Assembly (NCBI RefSeq): GCF_021390195.1
Contig: NZ_CP090003.1
Location: forward strand, 1,104,001 to 1,168,000
Reading direction: 5' to 3'
Length of the DNA stretch: 64,000 nucleotides
Source of the DNA: Flagellimonas sp. CMM7
GTDB taxonomy: Bacteria > Bacteroidota > Bacteroidia > Flavobacteriales > Flavobacteriaceae
Under the pieces are notes generated by a model. That model saw only the letters and a list, made by a program, of their open reading frames with translations. It ran no database searches and was not told the origin of the DNA. Positions within the stretch are counted from its first letter, which is position 1, and each line of letters starts with the position of its first letter. A program made the translations under genes and the position numbers. This document shows positions 8,424 to 16,612 of the stretch, in pieces.

Positions 8424-9419
8424 ATGCAAAGACGCAAGTTTCTCAAAAAATCAAGCCTTACCACAGCAGGATTATTGTCCGCTCCCATTCTCGCATCATG
8501 TAAGACCGAAAATAAACCCACAAGTATTCCTATTCCAATAGCAGCCAGAAAACCTGTTGCTATTTGTACATGGAACTTTATGAATGCCACGGCAAAAGCT
8601 TGGGAAGTTCTTGAAAAAGGAGGCAATGCGTTGGATGCTGTTGAGCAAGGTGTTATGGTAGAGGAAGCAGATGTCACCAACGAAACCGTTGGTGTAGGTG
8701 GTAGACCAGATAGAGAAGGAAATGTAACCTTAGACGCCTGTATTATGGATAAAGATGGTAACTGTGGGTCTGTAGTGTATCTTCAAAACATTGCACACCC
8801 GGTATCCGTAGCGCGTAAAGTCATGGAAGAGACTCCTCATATTATTCTTGCAGGAAAGGGAGCAGAACAGTTTGCTTATGAAAAGGGGTTTGAAAAAACC
8901 GACTTGCTTACAGAAAGTACCAGAAAGCAATACGAAGAATGGAAAAAGGAATCCAAATACGAGACTGTCATCAACATTGAAAATCATGACACCATTGGCA
9001 TGCTTGCCATTGACTCCAATGGTGATATTGCCGGTGCTTGTACCACTAGTGGTATGGCGTATAAGGTCGCAGGGCGTGTAGGGGACTCACCCATTATTGG
9101 AGCAGGGCTTTATGTGGACAATGAAGTTGGTGGCGCTACAGCTACGGGAGTTGGCGAAGAGGTTATTAGAACCGTAGGAAGTTTTTTAATTGTAGAATTG
9201 ATGCGTCAAGGCAAAAGCCCTCAAGAAGCATGCGAAGAAGGTGTAAAGCGAATCATGAAAAAAAATGAGGGTCGTGAAGATTTCCAAATTGGTTTTTTGG
9301 CCATTAACAAACAAGGTGAAACCGGGGGTTACTGTGTTCATCCAGGCTTCACTTATAGAGAATATACTCAAGATGGACACGAGAATCAGCCTGTGGAGAG
9401 TTTTTACCAAAATGAGTAA
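8424..9419 (+). CDS. Glycosylasparaginase family Ntn-hydrolase, predicted Tat lipoprotein
   Basis: A 331-aa N4-(beta-N-acetylglucosaminyl)-L-asparaginase/isoaspartyl peptidase. The precursor is cut before the nucleophile Thr190 in ENHDTIGML, giving alpha and beta chains. Substrate-site motifs RVGDSPIIGAG and GVGEEVIRT follow. The N-terminus carries a twin-arginine motif (RRKFLKK) and a lipobox-like LASC at 23-26, so it is probably exported folded and lipid-anchored. It would remove asparagine-linked GlcNAc from glycopeptides in the envelope. The start at 8424 is chosen because it gives this signal; an in-frame ATG at 8361 would overlap cutC. It is divergent from cutC. Confidence 0.9.
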   Translation: MQRRKFLKKSSLTTAGLLSAPILASCKTENKPTSIPIPIAARKPVAICTWNFMNATAKAWEVLEKGGNALDAVEQGVMVEEADVTNETVGVGGRPDREGNVTLDACIMDKDGNCGSVVYLQNIAHPVSVARKVMEETPHIILAGKGAEQFAYEKGFEKTDLLTESTRKQYEEWKKESKYETVINIENHDTIGMLAIDSNGDIAGACTTSGMAYKVAGRVGDSPIIGAGLYVDNEVGGATATGVGEEVIRTVGSFLIVELMRQGKSPQEACEEGVKRIMKKNEGREDFQIGFLAINKQGETGGYCVHPGFTYREYTQDGHENQPVESFYQNE

Positions 9420-9499
9420 CCTTCTTTACTAATTTCTAGACTCTTTTTTCTACTTTTAAAAGCTGTCAACCTTTAACAATAAACTGACAATTAAATAAC

Positions 9500-12334
9500 A
9501 TGTCCGAACAAAAAAGACTCTTTCTTCTTGATGCGTTTGCCTTAATTTTTAGAGGCTATTATGCTTTGATCAAAAATCCAAGAATCAATTCTAAAGGGAT
9601 GGATACTTCAGCCATTATGGGTTTTGTGAACTCCCTTTTTGATGTAATAAAACGTGAAAAGCCAGACCATCTTGCCGTATGCTTTGATAAAGGAGGTAGT
9701 GTTGAACGGACAGAACTTTTTGAAGATTACAAAGCCAATCGTGACGAAACGCCAGATGCCATTCGTATTGCAGTACCATTTATCCAAGATATTTTAAAAG
9801 CTATGCAAATTCCTGTTGTAGAATTGGAAGGTTTTGAAGCTGATGATATTATTGGCACCTTGGCCAAACAAGCGGAAAAGGAAGATTATAAAGTCTTTAT
9901 GGTTACCCCGGATAAGGATTTTGGACAGTTGGTCTCTGAAAATATCTTTATGTATCGCCCTGCACGGATGGGTAACGGCATAGAAATTTGGGGAATTCCG
10001 GAAGTTCAAAAAAGATTTGGTGTTGAACGTCCAGAACAGGTAATTGATTATCTGGGCATGATGGGTGATGCCAGTGACAATATCCCGGGACTCCCGGGAG
10101 TTGGAGATAAAACCGCCAAAAAGTTCATAGCTGATTTTGGAGACATGGAAGGGCTTTTGGCCAATACCGATAAGCTGAAAGGCAAAATGAAGGAGAAGGT
10201 AGAAGAAAATGCCGAGTTGGGCAGGCTGTCCAGAAAACTGGCAGAAATTAATACAAACTGCGAAGTCACCTTCAACGCAGATGACTATGAAATGTCTGAA
10301 CCCGATAGTCCCAAGGTGCAACAGATTTTTGAAGAGCTCGAATTTAGAAGATTAAAAGACCAGTTCATCAAAATTTTCTCCGAGGAAACGGTTGAAGCAA
10401 ACTCTACTTTGGACACTCCCAAGGTAACTAAGCAAACGCAAGCAGCGGGAAGTGGTCAATTTAGTCTGTTTGGAGGAAGTCCGGCAGATGCACCAGCTAC
10501 CATAAAAGACGAGAACAGCAGAAATACTGTTACCAATGTTACACATTTTTATCAAGGTATTGCTCCTGGATTGGGAATGAAGCTTTTTGTAGATAAATTA
10601 ATGAAACAGACATCTGTTTGTTTTGATACGGAAACTACTTCCATCAATCCATTGGAAGCTGAATTGGTAGGGATTGCTTTTAGCTGGGAGGCAAAAAAAG
10701 GCTTTTATGTTCCTATTCCCGAAGATAAAGAGGCTGCCAAAGAAATTTTGGAACAGCTTCGTCCTTTCTTTGACTCTGAAGCGATAGAAAAAATTGGCCA
10801 AAACCTGAAATATGACATCAAAGTGATGAATAACTATGGTGTTGAAGTAAAAGGGAAATTGTTTGACACCATGTTGGCGCATTATTTGATCAATCCGGAC
10901 ATGCGTCACAATATGGATGTATTGGCAGAAACATATCTCAACTATACACCAGTTTCCATTACAGAGCTCATAGGTAAAAAAGGCAAAAACCAATTGAGCA
11001 TGCGACAAGTTCCTTTGGAAAAGCAAACTGAGTATGCTTCGGAAGACGCTGATATTACATTTCAACTGGCAGGTCATTTTAGACCAGAATTGGTGGAGGC
11101 CAAAACTGAAAAGTTATTTGAAGAGATTGAAGTTCCTCTGCTTAGGGTTTTAGCGGATATGGAAACAGAAGGTATCAATCTAAATAAAGACTTTTTAAAT
11201 TCTCTTTCTGAAGAATTAGACAATGATATTAAAAACCTTGAAAGCAAAATTTATGAAGAGGCTGGACAGGAGTTCAATATTGCGTCACCAAAACAATTGG
11301 GCGAAATTTTGTTTGATAAATTAAAACTGGTCGATAAACCCAAGAAGACCAAAACAGGTCAATATTCTACCGCAGAAGATGTGCTTTCTTATTTGGCCAA
11401 AGACCATGAGATTATTCAAAATGTATTAAATTACCGTGGGCTTGCAAAATTAAAAAGCACCTATGTTGATGCTTTGCCCAACGAAGTACAACAACATAGC
11501 GGAAGAGTACATACAGATTATATGCAAACCGTAGCTGCCACTGGTCGACTGAGCAGTAACAATCCTAATTTACAGAACATTCCCATCCGTACGGAACGAG
11601 GTAGACAAGTGCGCAAAGCGTTTATTCCAAGGGATGAAAACTATACACTCTTGGCAGCTGATTATTCACAAATAGAGCTCAGGATTATTGCGGCTTTAAG
11701 TGAGGAAGATACCATGATAGAAGCTTTTAAAAATGGGGAGGATATTCATGCCTCCACAGCTTCTAGGGTTTTTAATGTTCCTATTGAAGAAGTTACCCGT
11801 GAACAAAGAGGTAATGCTAAAACGGTCAACTTTGGAATTATCTATGGAGTTTCCGCTTTTGGATTGAGTAACCAAACAGATTTGACAAGGGCAGAATCCA
11901 AAGAATTAATAGAAACCTATTACAAAACCTATCCCAAATTGCGCAACTATATGGGTGAGCAGGTAGATTTTGCTCGTGATAATGGTTATGTACAGACTGT
12001 ATTAGGACGGCGCAGATATTTAAAAGACATCAATGCTGGAAACCAAGTGGTACGCGGAGCAGCGGAGCGAAATGCCGTAAATGCCCCTATTCAAGGAAGT
12101 GCAGCGGATATTATTAAAATTGCTATGATCAATATCCATAAGAAACTAACTGAAGGCAACTACAAAACCAAAATGTTGTTACAGGTACATGATGAATTGG
12201 TTTTTGATGCATACAAACCAGAACTGGAAGAAGTAAAAAGCCTTATTAAAACTGAAATGGAGAATGCTCACATCCTTTCCGTTCCTTTAGATGTGGAAGT
12301 GGGCATTGGCGATAATTGGTTAGAGGCACATTAA
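9500..12334 (+). CDS. polA: DNA polymerase I
   Basis: A full-length polymerase I of 944 aa that fills gaps and removes primers in replication and repair. The 5'-3' exonuclease domain covers about 1-295 (EADDIIG at 113-119, TPDKDFGQLV, GDASDNIPG). A linker with FSLFGG is followed by a 3'-5' proofreading domain (about 345-540) with its acidic residues intact: Asp376 and Glu378 in FDTETTS, Asp439 in NLKYDI and Asp516 in the YASED motif. The polymerase domain has motif A DYSQIELR (721-728), the O-helix motif around Lys774 and Phe778, and motif C VHDE (896-899). All three activities should be present. An esterase gene follows after 28 bases. Confidence 0.97.
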   Translation: MSEQKRLFLLDAFALIFRGYYALIKNPRINSKGMDTSAIMGFVNSLFDVIKREKPDHLAVCFDKGGSVERTELFEDYKANRDETPDAIRIAVPFIQDILKAMQIPVVELEGFEADDIIGTLAKQAEKEDYKVFMVTPDKDFGQLVSENIFMYRPARMGNGIEIWGIPEVQKRFGVERPEQVIDYLGMMGDASDNIPGLPGVGDKTAKKFIADFGDMEGLLANTDKLKGKMKEKVEENAELGRLSRKLAEINTNCEVTFNADDYEMSEPDSPKVQQIFEELEFRRLKDQFIKIFSEETVEANSTLDTPKVTKQTQAAGSGQFSLFGGSPADAPATIKDENSRNTVTNVTHFYQGIAPGLGMKLFVDKLMKQTSVCFDTETTSINPLEAELVGIAFSWEAKKGFYVPIPEDKEAAKEILEQLRPFFDSEAIEKIGQNLKYDIKVMNNYGVEVKGKLFDTMLAHYLINPDMRHNMDVLAETYLNYTPVSITELIGKKGKNQLSMRQVPLEKQTEYASEDADITFQLAGHFRPELVEAKTEKLFEEIEVPLLRVLADMETEGINLNKDFLNSLSEELDNDIKNLESKIYEEAGQEFNIASPKQLGEILFDKLKLVDKPKKTKTGQYSTAEDVLSYLAKDHEIIQNVLNYRGLAKLKSTYVDALPNEVQQHSGRVHTDYMQTVAATGRLSSNNPNLQNIPIRTERGRQVRKAFIPRDENYTLLAADYSQIELRIIAALSEEDTMIEAFKNGEDIHASTASRVFNVPIEEVTREQRGNAKTVNFGIIYGVSAFGLSNQTDLTRAESKELIETYYKTYPKLRNYMGEQVDFARDNGYVQTVLGRRRYLKDINAGNQVVRGAAERNAVNAPIQGSAADIIKIAMINIHKKLTEGNYKTKMLLQVHDELVFDAYKPELEEVKSLIKTEMENAHILSVPLDVEVGIGDNWLEAH

Positions 12335-12362
12335 TACTTTCATAGTAAACACGAATACAGAC

Positions 12363-13193
12363 ATGTCTAAATCTAACTATTTCATAGCATTTTTATTGGT
12401 TAATTGCTTAAGTATAAACCTCATTGTATCGCAAGTAGATACGGTAATGGTTTTTAGCAAGTCCATGAATAAAACTATTCCTAACATAGTCATTACTCCA
12501 AAGGATTATATAAATCAAAATAAGAAATTCCCCGTTTTGTATTTATTGCATGGCGCAGGAGGAGATTATGCAGGTTGGGCATCCTACGTTCCAGAAGTAA
12601 AAGCATATGCAGATAAATTTAATATGATTATCGTATGCCCAGATGGAGGCGATACAAGCTGGTATTTTGATAGCCCTATTGATTCTAAAATGAAATATGA
12701 GACTTATGTTTCCAAGGAATTAGTATCAGCAATCGATGAAAAATACCCCACTATCCCCGAAAACAAAGGTCGGGCCATAACGGGACTGAGCATGGGCGGG
12801 CATGGTGCATTGTATCTTGCCTTTAAACACCAAGATGTTTGGGGAGCAGCAGGCAGCATGAGCGGAGGAGTTGATATTAGACCATTTCCAAATGGTTGGG
12901 ACATATCCCAGAGATTGGGCACATATGCTAACAACAAACAAAATTGGGAGGACAACACCGTCATCAATATGGTCCATCTACTAAATGGAAATCTGGAGAT
13001 TATCATTGATTGTGGTTATGAGGATTTCTTTTTTGATGTGAACAAAAAATTACATAAAAAACTTGTTCTAAGGAATATCGCCCATGATTATATTGAAAGA
13101 CCCGGTGGACACAATTATGAATACTGGGCAAACGCTTTAAAGTATCAGTTAGTTTTCTTTGATGATTTTTTTAAAGAAAACTACCCTAAATAA
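12363..13193 (+). CDS. Secreted esterase of the esterase D / antigen 85-like group
   Basis: A 276-aa alpha/beta hydrolase. Residues 1-24 form a signal peptide. The nucleophile elbow is GLSMGG with Ser143; the oxyanion-hole strand is LLHGAGGDYAGW (61-72); the likely catalytic His is His250 in RPGGHNYEYW; an acid in DCGYEDFFFD near 217-221 would complete the triad. The family includes acyl-transferring mycolyl esterases, feruloyl esterases and S-formylglutathione hydrolases. The exported form suggests a role on acyl or feruloyl esters outside the cytoplasm, but the substrate cannot be assigned. It starts 28 bases after polA and ends at a strong terminator, so it may be co-transcribed with polA. 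Confidence 0.85.
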   Translation: MSKSNYFIAFLLVNCLSINLIVSQVDTVMVFSKSMNKTIPNIVITPKDYINQNKKFPVLYLLHGAGGDYAGWASYVPEVKAYADKFNMIIVCPDGGDTSWYFDSPIDSKMKYETYVSKELVSAIDEKYPTIPENKGRAITGLSMGGHGALYLAFKHQDVWGAAGSMSGGVDIRPFPNGWDISQRLGTYANNKQNWEDNTVINMVHLLNGNLEIIIDCGYEDFFFDVNKKLHKKLVLRNIAHDYIERPGGHNYEYWANALKYQLVFFDDFFKENYPK

Positions 13194-13223
13194 AACTGTT
13201 TCAAGATAGATCTGCTAAAATCT

Positions 13224-13253
13224 AAAAAGGCACCGAATGGGTGCCTTTTTTTT
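13224..13253 (+). terminator. Terminator after the esterase gene
   Basis: An 11-bp stem (AAAAAGGCACC with GGTGCCTTTTT, loop GAATG) is followed by a T run. It lies 30 bases after the esterase stop codon. Confidence 0.85.
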
Positions 13254-13273
13254 ATCTTGTTGTTCGTTTTTGC

Positions 13274-13444
13274 TTACCAGCCAAAAGCCAGTGTAAATTT
13301 TGATTTACTTTCCTTCTTAACTTTTTGTTTTTCTATTTCTGCTTCATGATTCCTAAGACGTGCGTCCTGCTCAAAATGCGCGAACATTTCCATGGAAAAC
13401 GGTGAAGCTTGCCAAACATTTGGATAATGCTTTATCTTTTTCAT
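13274..13444 (-). CDS. Small hypothetical protein, 56 aa
   Basis: The frame begins at an ATG at 13444 (MKKIKHYPNVW) and ends at TAA, giving 56 residues. It has no signal peptide or membrane segment. The middle is acidic and aromatic (MEMFAHFEQDARLRN) and the end is lysine-rich, with a short helix predicted around HEAEIEKQKVKKE. I do not recognise a family. It is convergent with the esterase gene, whose terminator lies 21 bases away. The longer frame, to 13507, starts with hydrophobic sequence that does not fit and is left out. Whether it is expressed is uncertain. Confidence 0.5.
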   Translation of the reverse strand: MKKIKHYPNVWQASPFSMEMFAHFEQDARLRNHEAEIEKQKVKKESKSKFTLAFGW

Positions 13445-13612
13445 ATTGAACTGATTTTCAATTAACAATAAGCAAAATTCAACCAATCCATATCCTTTTA
13501 AAACCACATATTTCTCCTATTTCTATGCTATCTTAACCCAAACATTGCATCTTAGGAACTGAAAAAGATAATATCATTCTAAACACCTAAAAAATCTAAC
13601 CTATTATGAGAA

Positions 13613-14059
13613 TCAGAAACTTTCATAATTCTCCCCTATTCGGTCCAAAACCTTTAAAAAGGTTTCAAACTCCTCGGTATCCAAACCCTTTATAGCTTGT
13701 TTACGCAAAAGATTGGCATGAGGTTCTATTTCAGCAATAATCCCATGTCCTTTCGGGGTCAACTCCAACTTAAACCGTTTTAAATCACCTCTAAAACGGG
13801 TCTTGGTAATCCACCCTTTTCGTTCCAGCCCTCCAATAACCCTCGAGGTCGTTGCTCTATTTCTAAAATTGGATTTCACAATATCGGATTGGGAAACATC
13901 TTCCCCTAATTGATAAATACGATAAAGGATTACCCATTGCTCAATGGTGAGTTCAACCCCCAATTCCTTGAATTTTCTAAGGTAGGCATCCTGCACTTTG
14001 CGCAGCACCAAGTCCAAATGCAATCCAATACCTGATATTTCGTCTATTTGATGAAGCAT
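13613..14059 (-). CDS. MarR family transcriptional regulator, probable repressor of the tyrosine pathway
   Basis: A 148-aa winged-helix regulator. The DNA-binding part reads IEQWVILYRIYQLGEDVSQSDIVKSNFRNRATTSRVIGGLERKGWITKT, and the wing RFRGDLKRFKLELTPKGH follows, as in MarR/SlyA proteins. Flanking helices would form the dimer interface. I chose ATG 14059 rather than the upstream GTG at 14083 because homology to the family starts at the helix after it. It is divergent from hpd, and a near-perfect 23-bp palindrome covers the hpd -7 element. It is therefore likely to repress hpd-hmgA-fahA and to be released by a pathway intermediate; that is inference from position. Confidence 0.85.
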   Translation of the reverse strand: MLHQIDEISGIGLHLDLVLRKVQDAYLRKFKELGVELTIEQWVILYRIYQLGEDVSQSDIVKSNFRNRATTSRVIGGLERKGWITKTRFRGDLKRFKLELTPKGHGIIAEIEPHANLLRKQAIKGLDTEEFETFLKVLDRIGENYESF

Positions 14060-14155
14060 AAACAGTCTTCTTAATTTTTTCACATTTAAATCAAAATAGC
14101 AGTCAGTTTTAACAATTATTTGACCTCAACAATACTAAAGTAAATTCAAAATTAC

Positions 14156-14179
14156 TATTTTTGTTGCATCAACAACAAT
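14156..14179 (+). promoter_or_regulatory. hpd promoter -7 element overlapped by a MarR-type operator
   Basis: TATTTTTG (14156-14163) matches the Bacteroidetes -7 consensus. Overlapping it is a palindrome, 14157-14179, centred on CAT: inner arms TTGTTG and CAACAA are perfect, and the 10-base arms differ from perfect symmetry at one pair. A MarR dimer bound here would block RNA polymerase. A further CAACAAT half-site lies at 14127-14133. Confidence 0.55.
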
Positions 14180-14210
14180 TTTGATTATTAAACTTTAAAA
14201 TATAGCGTCC

Positions 14211-15344
14211 ATGGAAGCAACAGCATTACCCAAATTACACGATTCCGCCAAAGATTTTATGCCTATAAATGGCACCGATTATTTGGAACTTTATGTGAGT
14301 AATTCCAAACAGGCAGCGCATTTTTATAAAACCGCCTTTGGTTTTCAATCCTTGGCCTATGCTGGATTGGAAACAGGCTTAAAAGATAGGGAAAGTTATG
14401 TGGTCGTTCAAGACAAAATTAGATTGGTACTGACCTCTCCATTAAAAAGCGGAACGGATATTGGCCGTCATATTGATCAACATGGCGACGGGGTTAAAGT
14501 TGTGGCACTATGGGTAGATGATGCTACTTATGCTTACAACACGGCTATAGCGCGTGGCGCTAAATCCTATATGGAGCCACAAGTTGAAGAAGATAACACT
14601 GGAAAAATTGTTCGCTCTGGCATTTACACCTACGGAGAAACTGTTCATGTTTTTGTGGAAAGAAAAGACTACAGCGGTACTTTTATGCCTGGGTTTAAAA
14701 AATGGGAAACTCCAGACTACAATCCATCTCCTGTTGGACTTAAGTTTGTAGATCATATGGTGGGTAACGTAGGCTGGAATAGAATGAACGAGTGGGTGGA
14801 TTTCTATGAAAACGTGATGGGTTTTACCCAAATACTTTCTTTTGATGACAAGGATATCTCTACCGATTTTACAGCGCTTATGAGTAAAGTGATGAGCAAT
14901 GGTAACGGACGTATTAAATTTCCAATAAACGAACCTGCAGCTGGAAAGAAAAAATCCCAAGTAGAAGAATACCTTGATTTTTATGAAGGCGAAGGTGTAC
15001 AGCACATTGCAGTGGCCACAGATGATGTAATTGCTACAGTTAGGCAGCTTAGAAGTAGAGGGGTTGAATTCTTAAAGGTGCCTGACACGTATTACGATGC
15101 TGTTCTAGATCGTGTTGGCGAAATTGATGAGGATATTGCTCCATTAAAAGAACTGGGTATTTTGGTTGACCGTGATGATGAAGGGTATTTATTGCAAATC
15201 TTTACCCGTCCGGTGGAGCCAAGACCCACAATGTTTTTTGAAATCATTCAAAGAAAAGGTGCACAATCATTTGGAAAAGGTAACTTTAAAGCACTGTTCG
15301 AAGCCATTGAGAGAGAACAGGAACTTAGAGGAACTTTGCACTAA
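14211..15344 (+). CDS. hpd: 4-hydroxyphenylpyruvate dioxygenase
   Basis: A 377-aa Fe(II) dioxygenase that converts 4-hydroxyphenylpyruvate to homogentisate, the committed step of tyrosine breakdown. Two vicinal-oxygen-chelate domains are visible (about 20-155 and 175-350). The iron ligands of the family are present: His182 in FVDHMVGNV, His265 in GVQHIAVAT and Glu344 in FFEIIQRKG. The C-terminal helix that closes the active site is present (GNFKALFEAIEREQ). Length is normal for bacterial enzymes. It is the first gene of an operon with hmgA 15 bases downstream and is probably controlled by the divergent MarR protein. Confidence 0.97.
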   Translation: MEATALPKLHDSAKDFMPINGTDYLELYVSNSKQAAHFYKTAFGFQSLAYAGLETGLKDRESYVVVQDKIRLVLTSPLKSGTDIGRHIDQHGDGVKVVALWVDDATYAYNTAIARGAKSYMEPQVEEDNTGKIVRSGIYTYGETVHVFVERKDYSGTFMPGFKKWETPDYNPSPVGLKFVDHMVGNVGWNRMNEWVDFYENVMGFTQILSFDDKDISTDFTALMSKVMSNGNGRIKFPINEPAAGKKKSQVEEYLDFYEGEGVQHIAVATDDVIATVRQLRSRGVEFLKVPDTYYDAVLDRVGEIDEDIAPLKELGILVDRDDEGYLLQIFTRPVEPRPTMFFEIIQRKGAQSFGKGNFKALFEAIEREQELRGTLH

Positions 15345-15359
15345 TTAAAACATTCTAGT

Positions 15360-16517
15360 ATGCCAATCTATCATAAACTCGGAAAGATTCCGCAGAAAAG
15401 ACACACCCAATTTAATAAACCAGATGGTAGTCTATACTATGAACAATTATTTGGCACAATCGGTTTTGACGGCATGTCTTCACTACTTTACCACATGCAC
15501 AGACCCACACAGGTCTCTTCAATTGGCAAAGCAATTGATCTAAGTCCAAAAATTGCAGTTGAAAAGAATATTGCCTCACGTAAACTCATAGGTTTTGAGG
15601 TTGCTCCCAAAGATGATTTCTTAGAGTCCCGTGAGCCCATGCTTGTCAATAGCGATGTACATGTGGGTTTAGCGGCTCCAAAAAAATCTATGACCGAGTA
15701 CTTTTATAAGAATTCGGATGCTGATGAGATGCTTTTTATCCACAAAGGAACGGGCACGCTAAGAACATTTTTAGGTAATATTCCATTTGAATATGGTGAT
15801 TATCTAATTATTCCTCGTGGGATGATATATCAAATTCAATTTGATACTGAGGACAACCGAATATTATATGCGGAATCTTTTCATCCTATCTATACCCCAA
15901 AACGCTATCGAAATTGGTTTGGACAATTATTGGAGCATTCCCCATTCTGCGAACGCGATTACAAATTACCGCAAGATTTACAAACACATGATGAGAAAGG
16001 TGAGTTTGTAATGAAAATAAAGAAGCAGGGTATGCTACATACGTTGGTATATGCTACGCACCCTTTTGATGTTATAGGTTGGGATGGGTACAATTTTCCT
16101 TACGGTTTTTCCATTCATAACTTTGAGCCCATTACCGGTCGTGTGCACCAACCACCGCCAGTACATCAAACTTTTGAAACAGGAGCTTTTGTAATCTGTT
16201 CGTTTTGTCCAAGATTGTACGATTACCATCCAAAGGCAATTCCAGCACCATATAATCACTCCAACATAGATTCTGATGAAGTGTTATATTATGTGGATGG
16301 TGATTTTATGAGCAGAACAGGTATTGGCCCAGGCTATATTTCCTTGCATCCCGCAGGAATTCCACATGGACCGCACCCAGGAACGTATGAGGGAAGTATT
16401 GGTAAAACCAAAACTGAAGAGTTAGCTGTAATGATAGATACTTTTAAACCGTTACAGGTTACAGAAAATGCCTTGAAGATTGATGACGGTACGTATTACA
16501 AATCTTGGGTAGAGTAA
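15360..16517 (+). CDS. hmgA: Homogentisate 1,2-dioxygenase
   Basis: A 385-aa cupin-type Fe(II) dioxygenase that opens the ring of homogentisate to 4-maleylacetoacetate. Family features are the N-terminal PIYHKLGKIPQKRH and the C-terminal metal region: YNHSNIDSDEVLYY (candidate ligands His300 and an acid at 306-307) and LHPAGIPHGPHPG (330-341, candidate His336). These ligand choices are from motif position only. The protein is somewhat shorter than the roughly 430-aa proteobacterial and human enzymes, as is usual in Bacteroidetes. It lies between hpd (15 bases upstream) and fahA, from which it is separated by a palindromic repeat element. Confidence 0.93.
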   Translation: MPIYHKLGKIPQKRHTQFNKPDGSLYYEQLFGTIGFDGMSSLLYHMHRPTQVSSIGKAIDLSPKIAVEKNIASRKLIGFEVAPKDDFLESREPMLVNSDVHVGLAAPKKSMTEYFYKNSDADEMLFIHKGTGTLRTFLGNIPFEYGDYLIIPRGMIYQIQFDTEDNRILYAESFHPIYTPKRYRNWFGQLLEHSPFCERDYKLPQDLQTHDEKGEFVMKIKKQGMLHTLVYATHPFDVIGWDGYNFPYGFSIHNFEPITGRVHQPPPVHQTFETGAFVICSFCPRLYDYHPKAIPAPYNHSNIDSDEVLYYVDGDFMSRTGIGPGYISLHPAGIPHGPHPGTYEGSIGKTKTEELAVMIDTFKPLQVTENALKIDDGTYYKSWVE

Positions 16518-16524
16518 AAAATCA

Positions 16525-16590
16525 CCTTATGTCAGTTCGAGCGCAGTCGAGAACACATAAGGCATAAATAGTTCTCGACTGCGCTCGAAC
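16525..16590. repeat. Palindromic repeat element (REP/MITE-like) between hmgA and fahA
   Basis: Two 20-base arms (16535-16554 and 16571-16590) are perfect inverted repeats separated by 16 bases. The first arm is itself flanked by CCTTATGT (16525-16532) and ACATAAGG (16555-16562), so a second, alternative hairpin can form. The GC-rich arm stands out from the AT-rich surroundings and lies just inside an operon, 8 bases after the hmgA stop codon. No other copy is visible in this window. Confidence 0.75.
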
Positions 16591-16612
16591 CAACAATTCA
16601 ATTTTAATTTAC

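Noticed and set aside
8384-8680. 99 extra codons at the N-terminus of the cutC frame
   Set aside because: This part is antisense to the start of the asparaginase gene, and CutC homology starts exactly at ATG 8383.
9794-11077. Several minus-strand frames opposite polA (up to 175 codons)
   Set aside because: They lie wholly within polA, which is complete with all motifs, and show no family signature or promoter.
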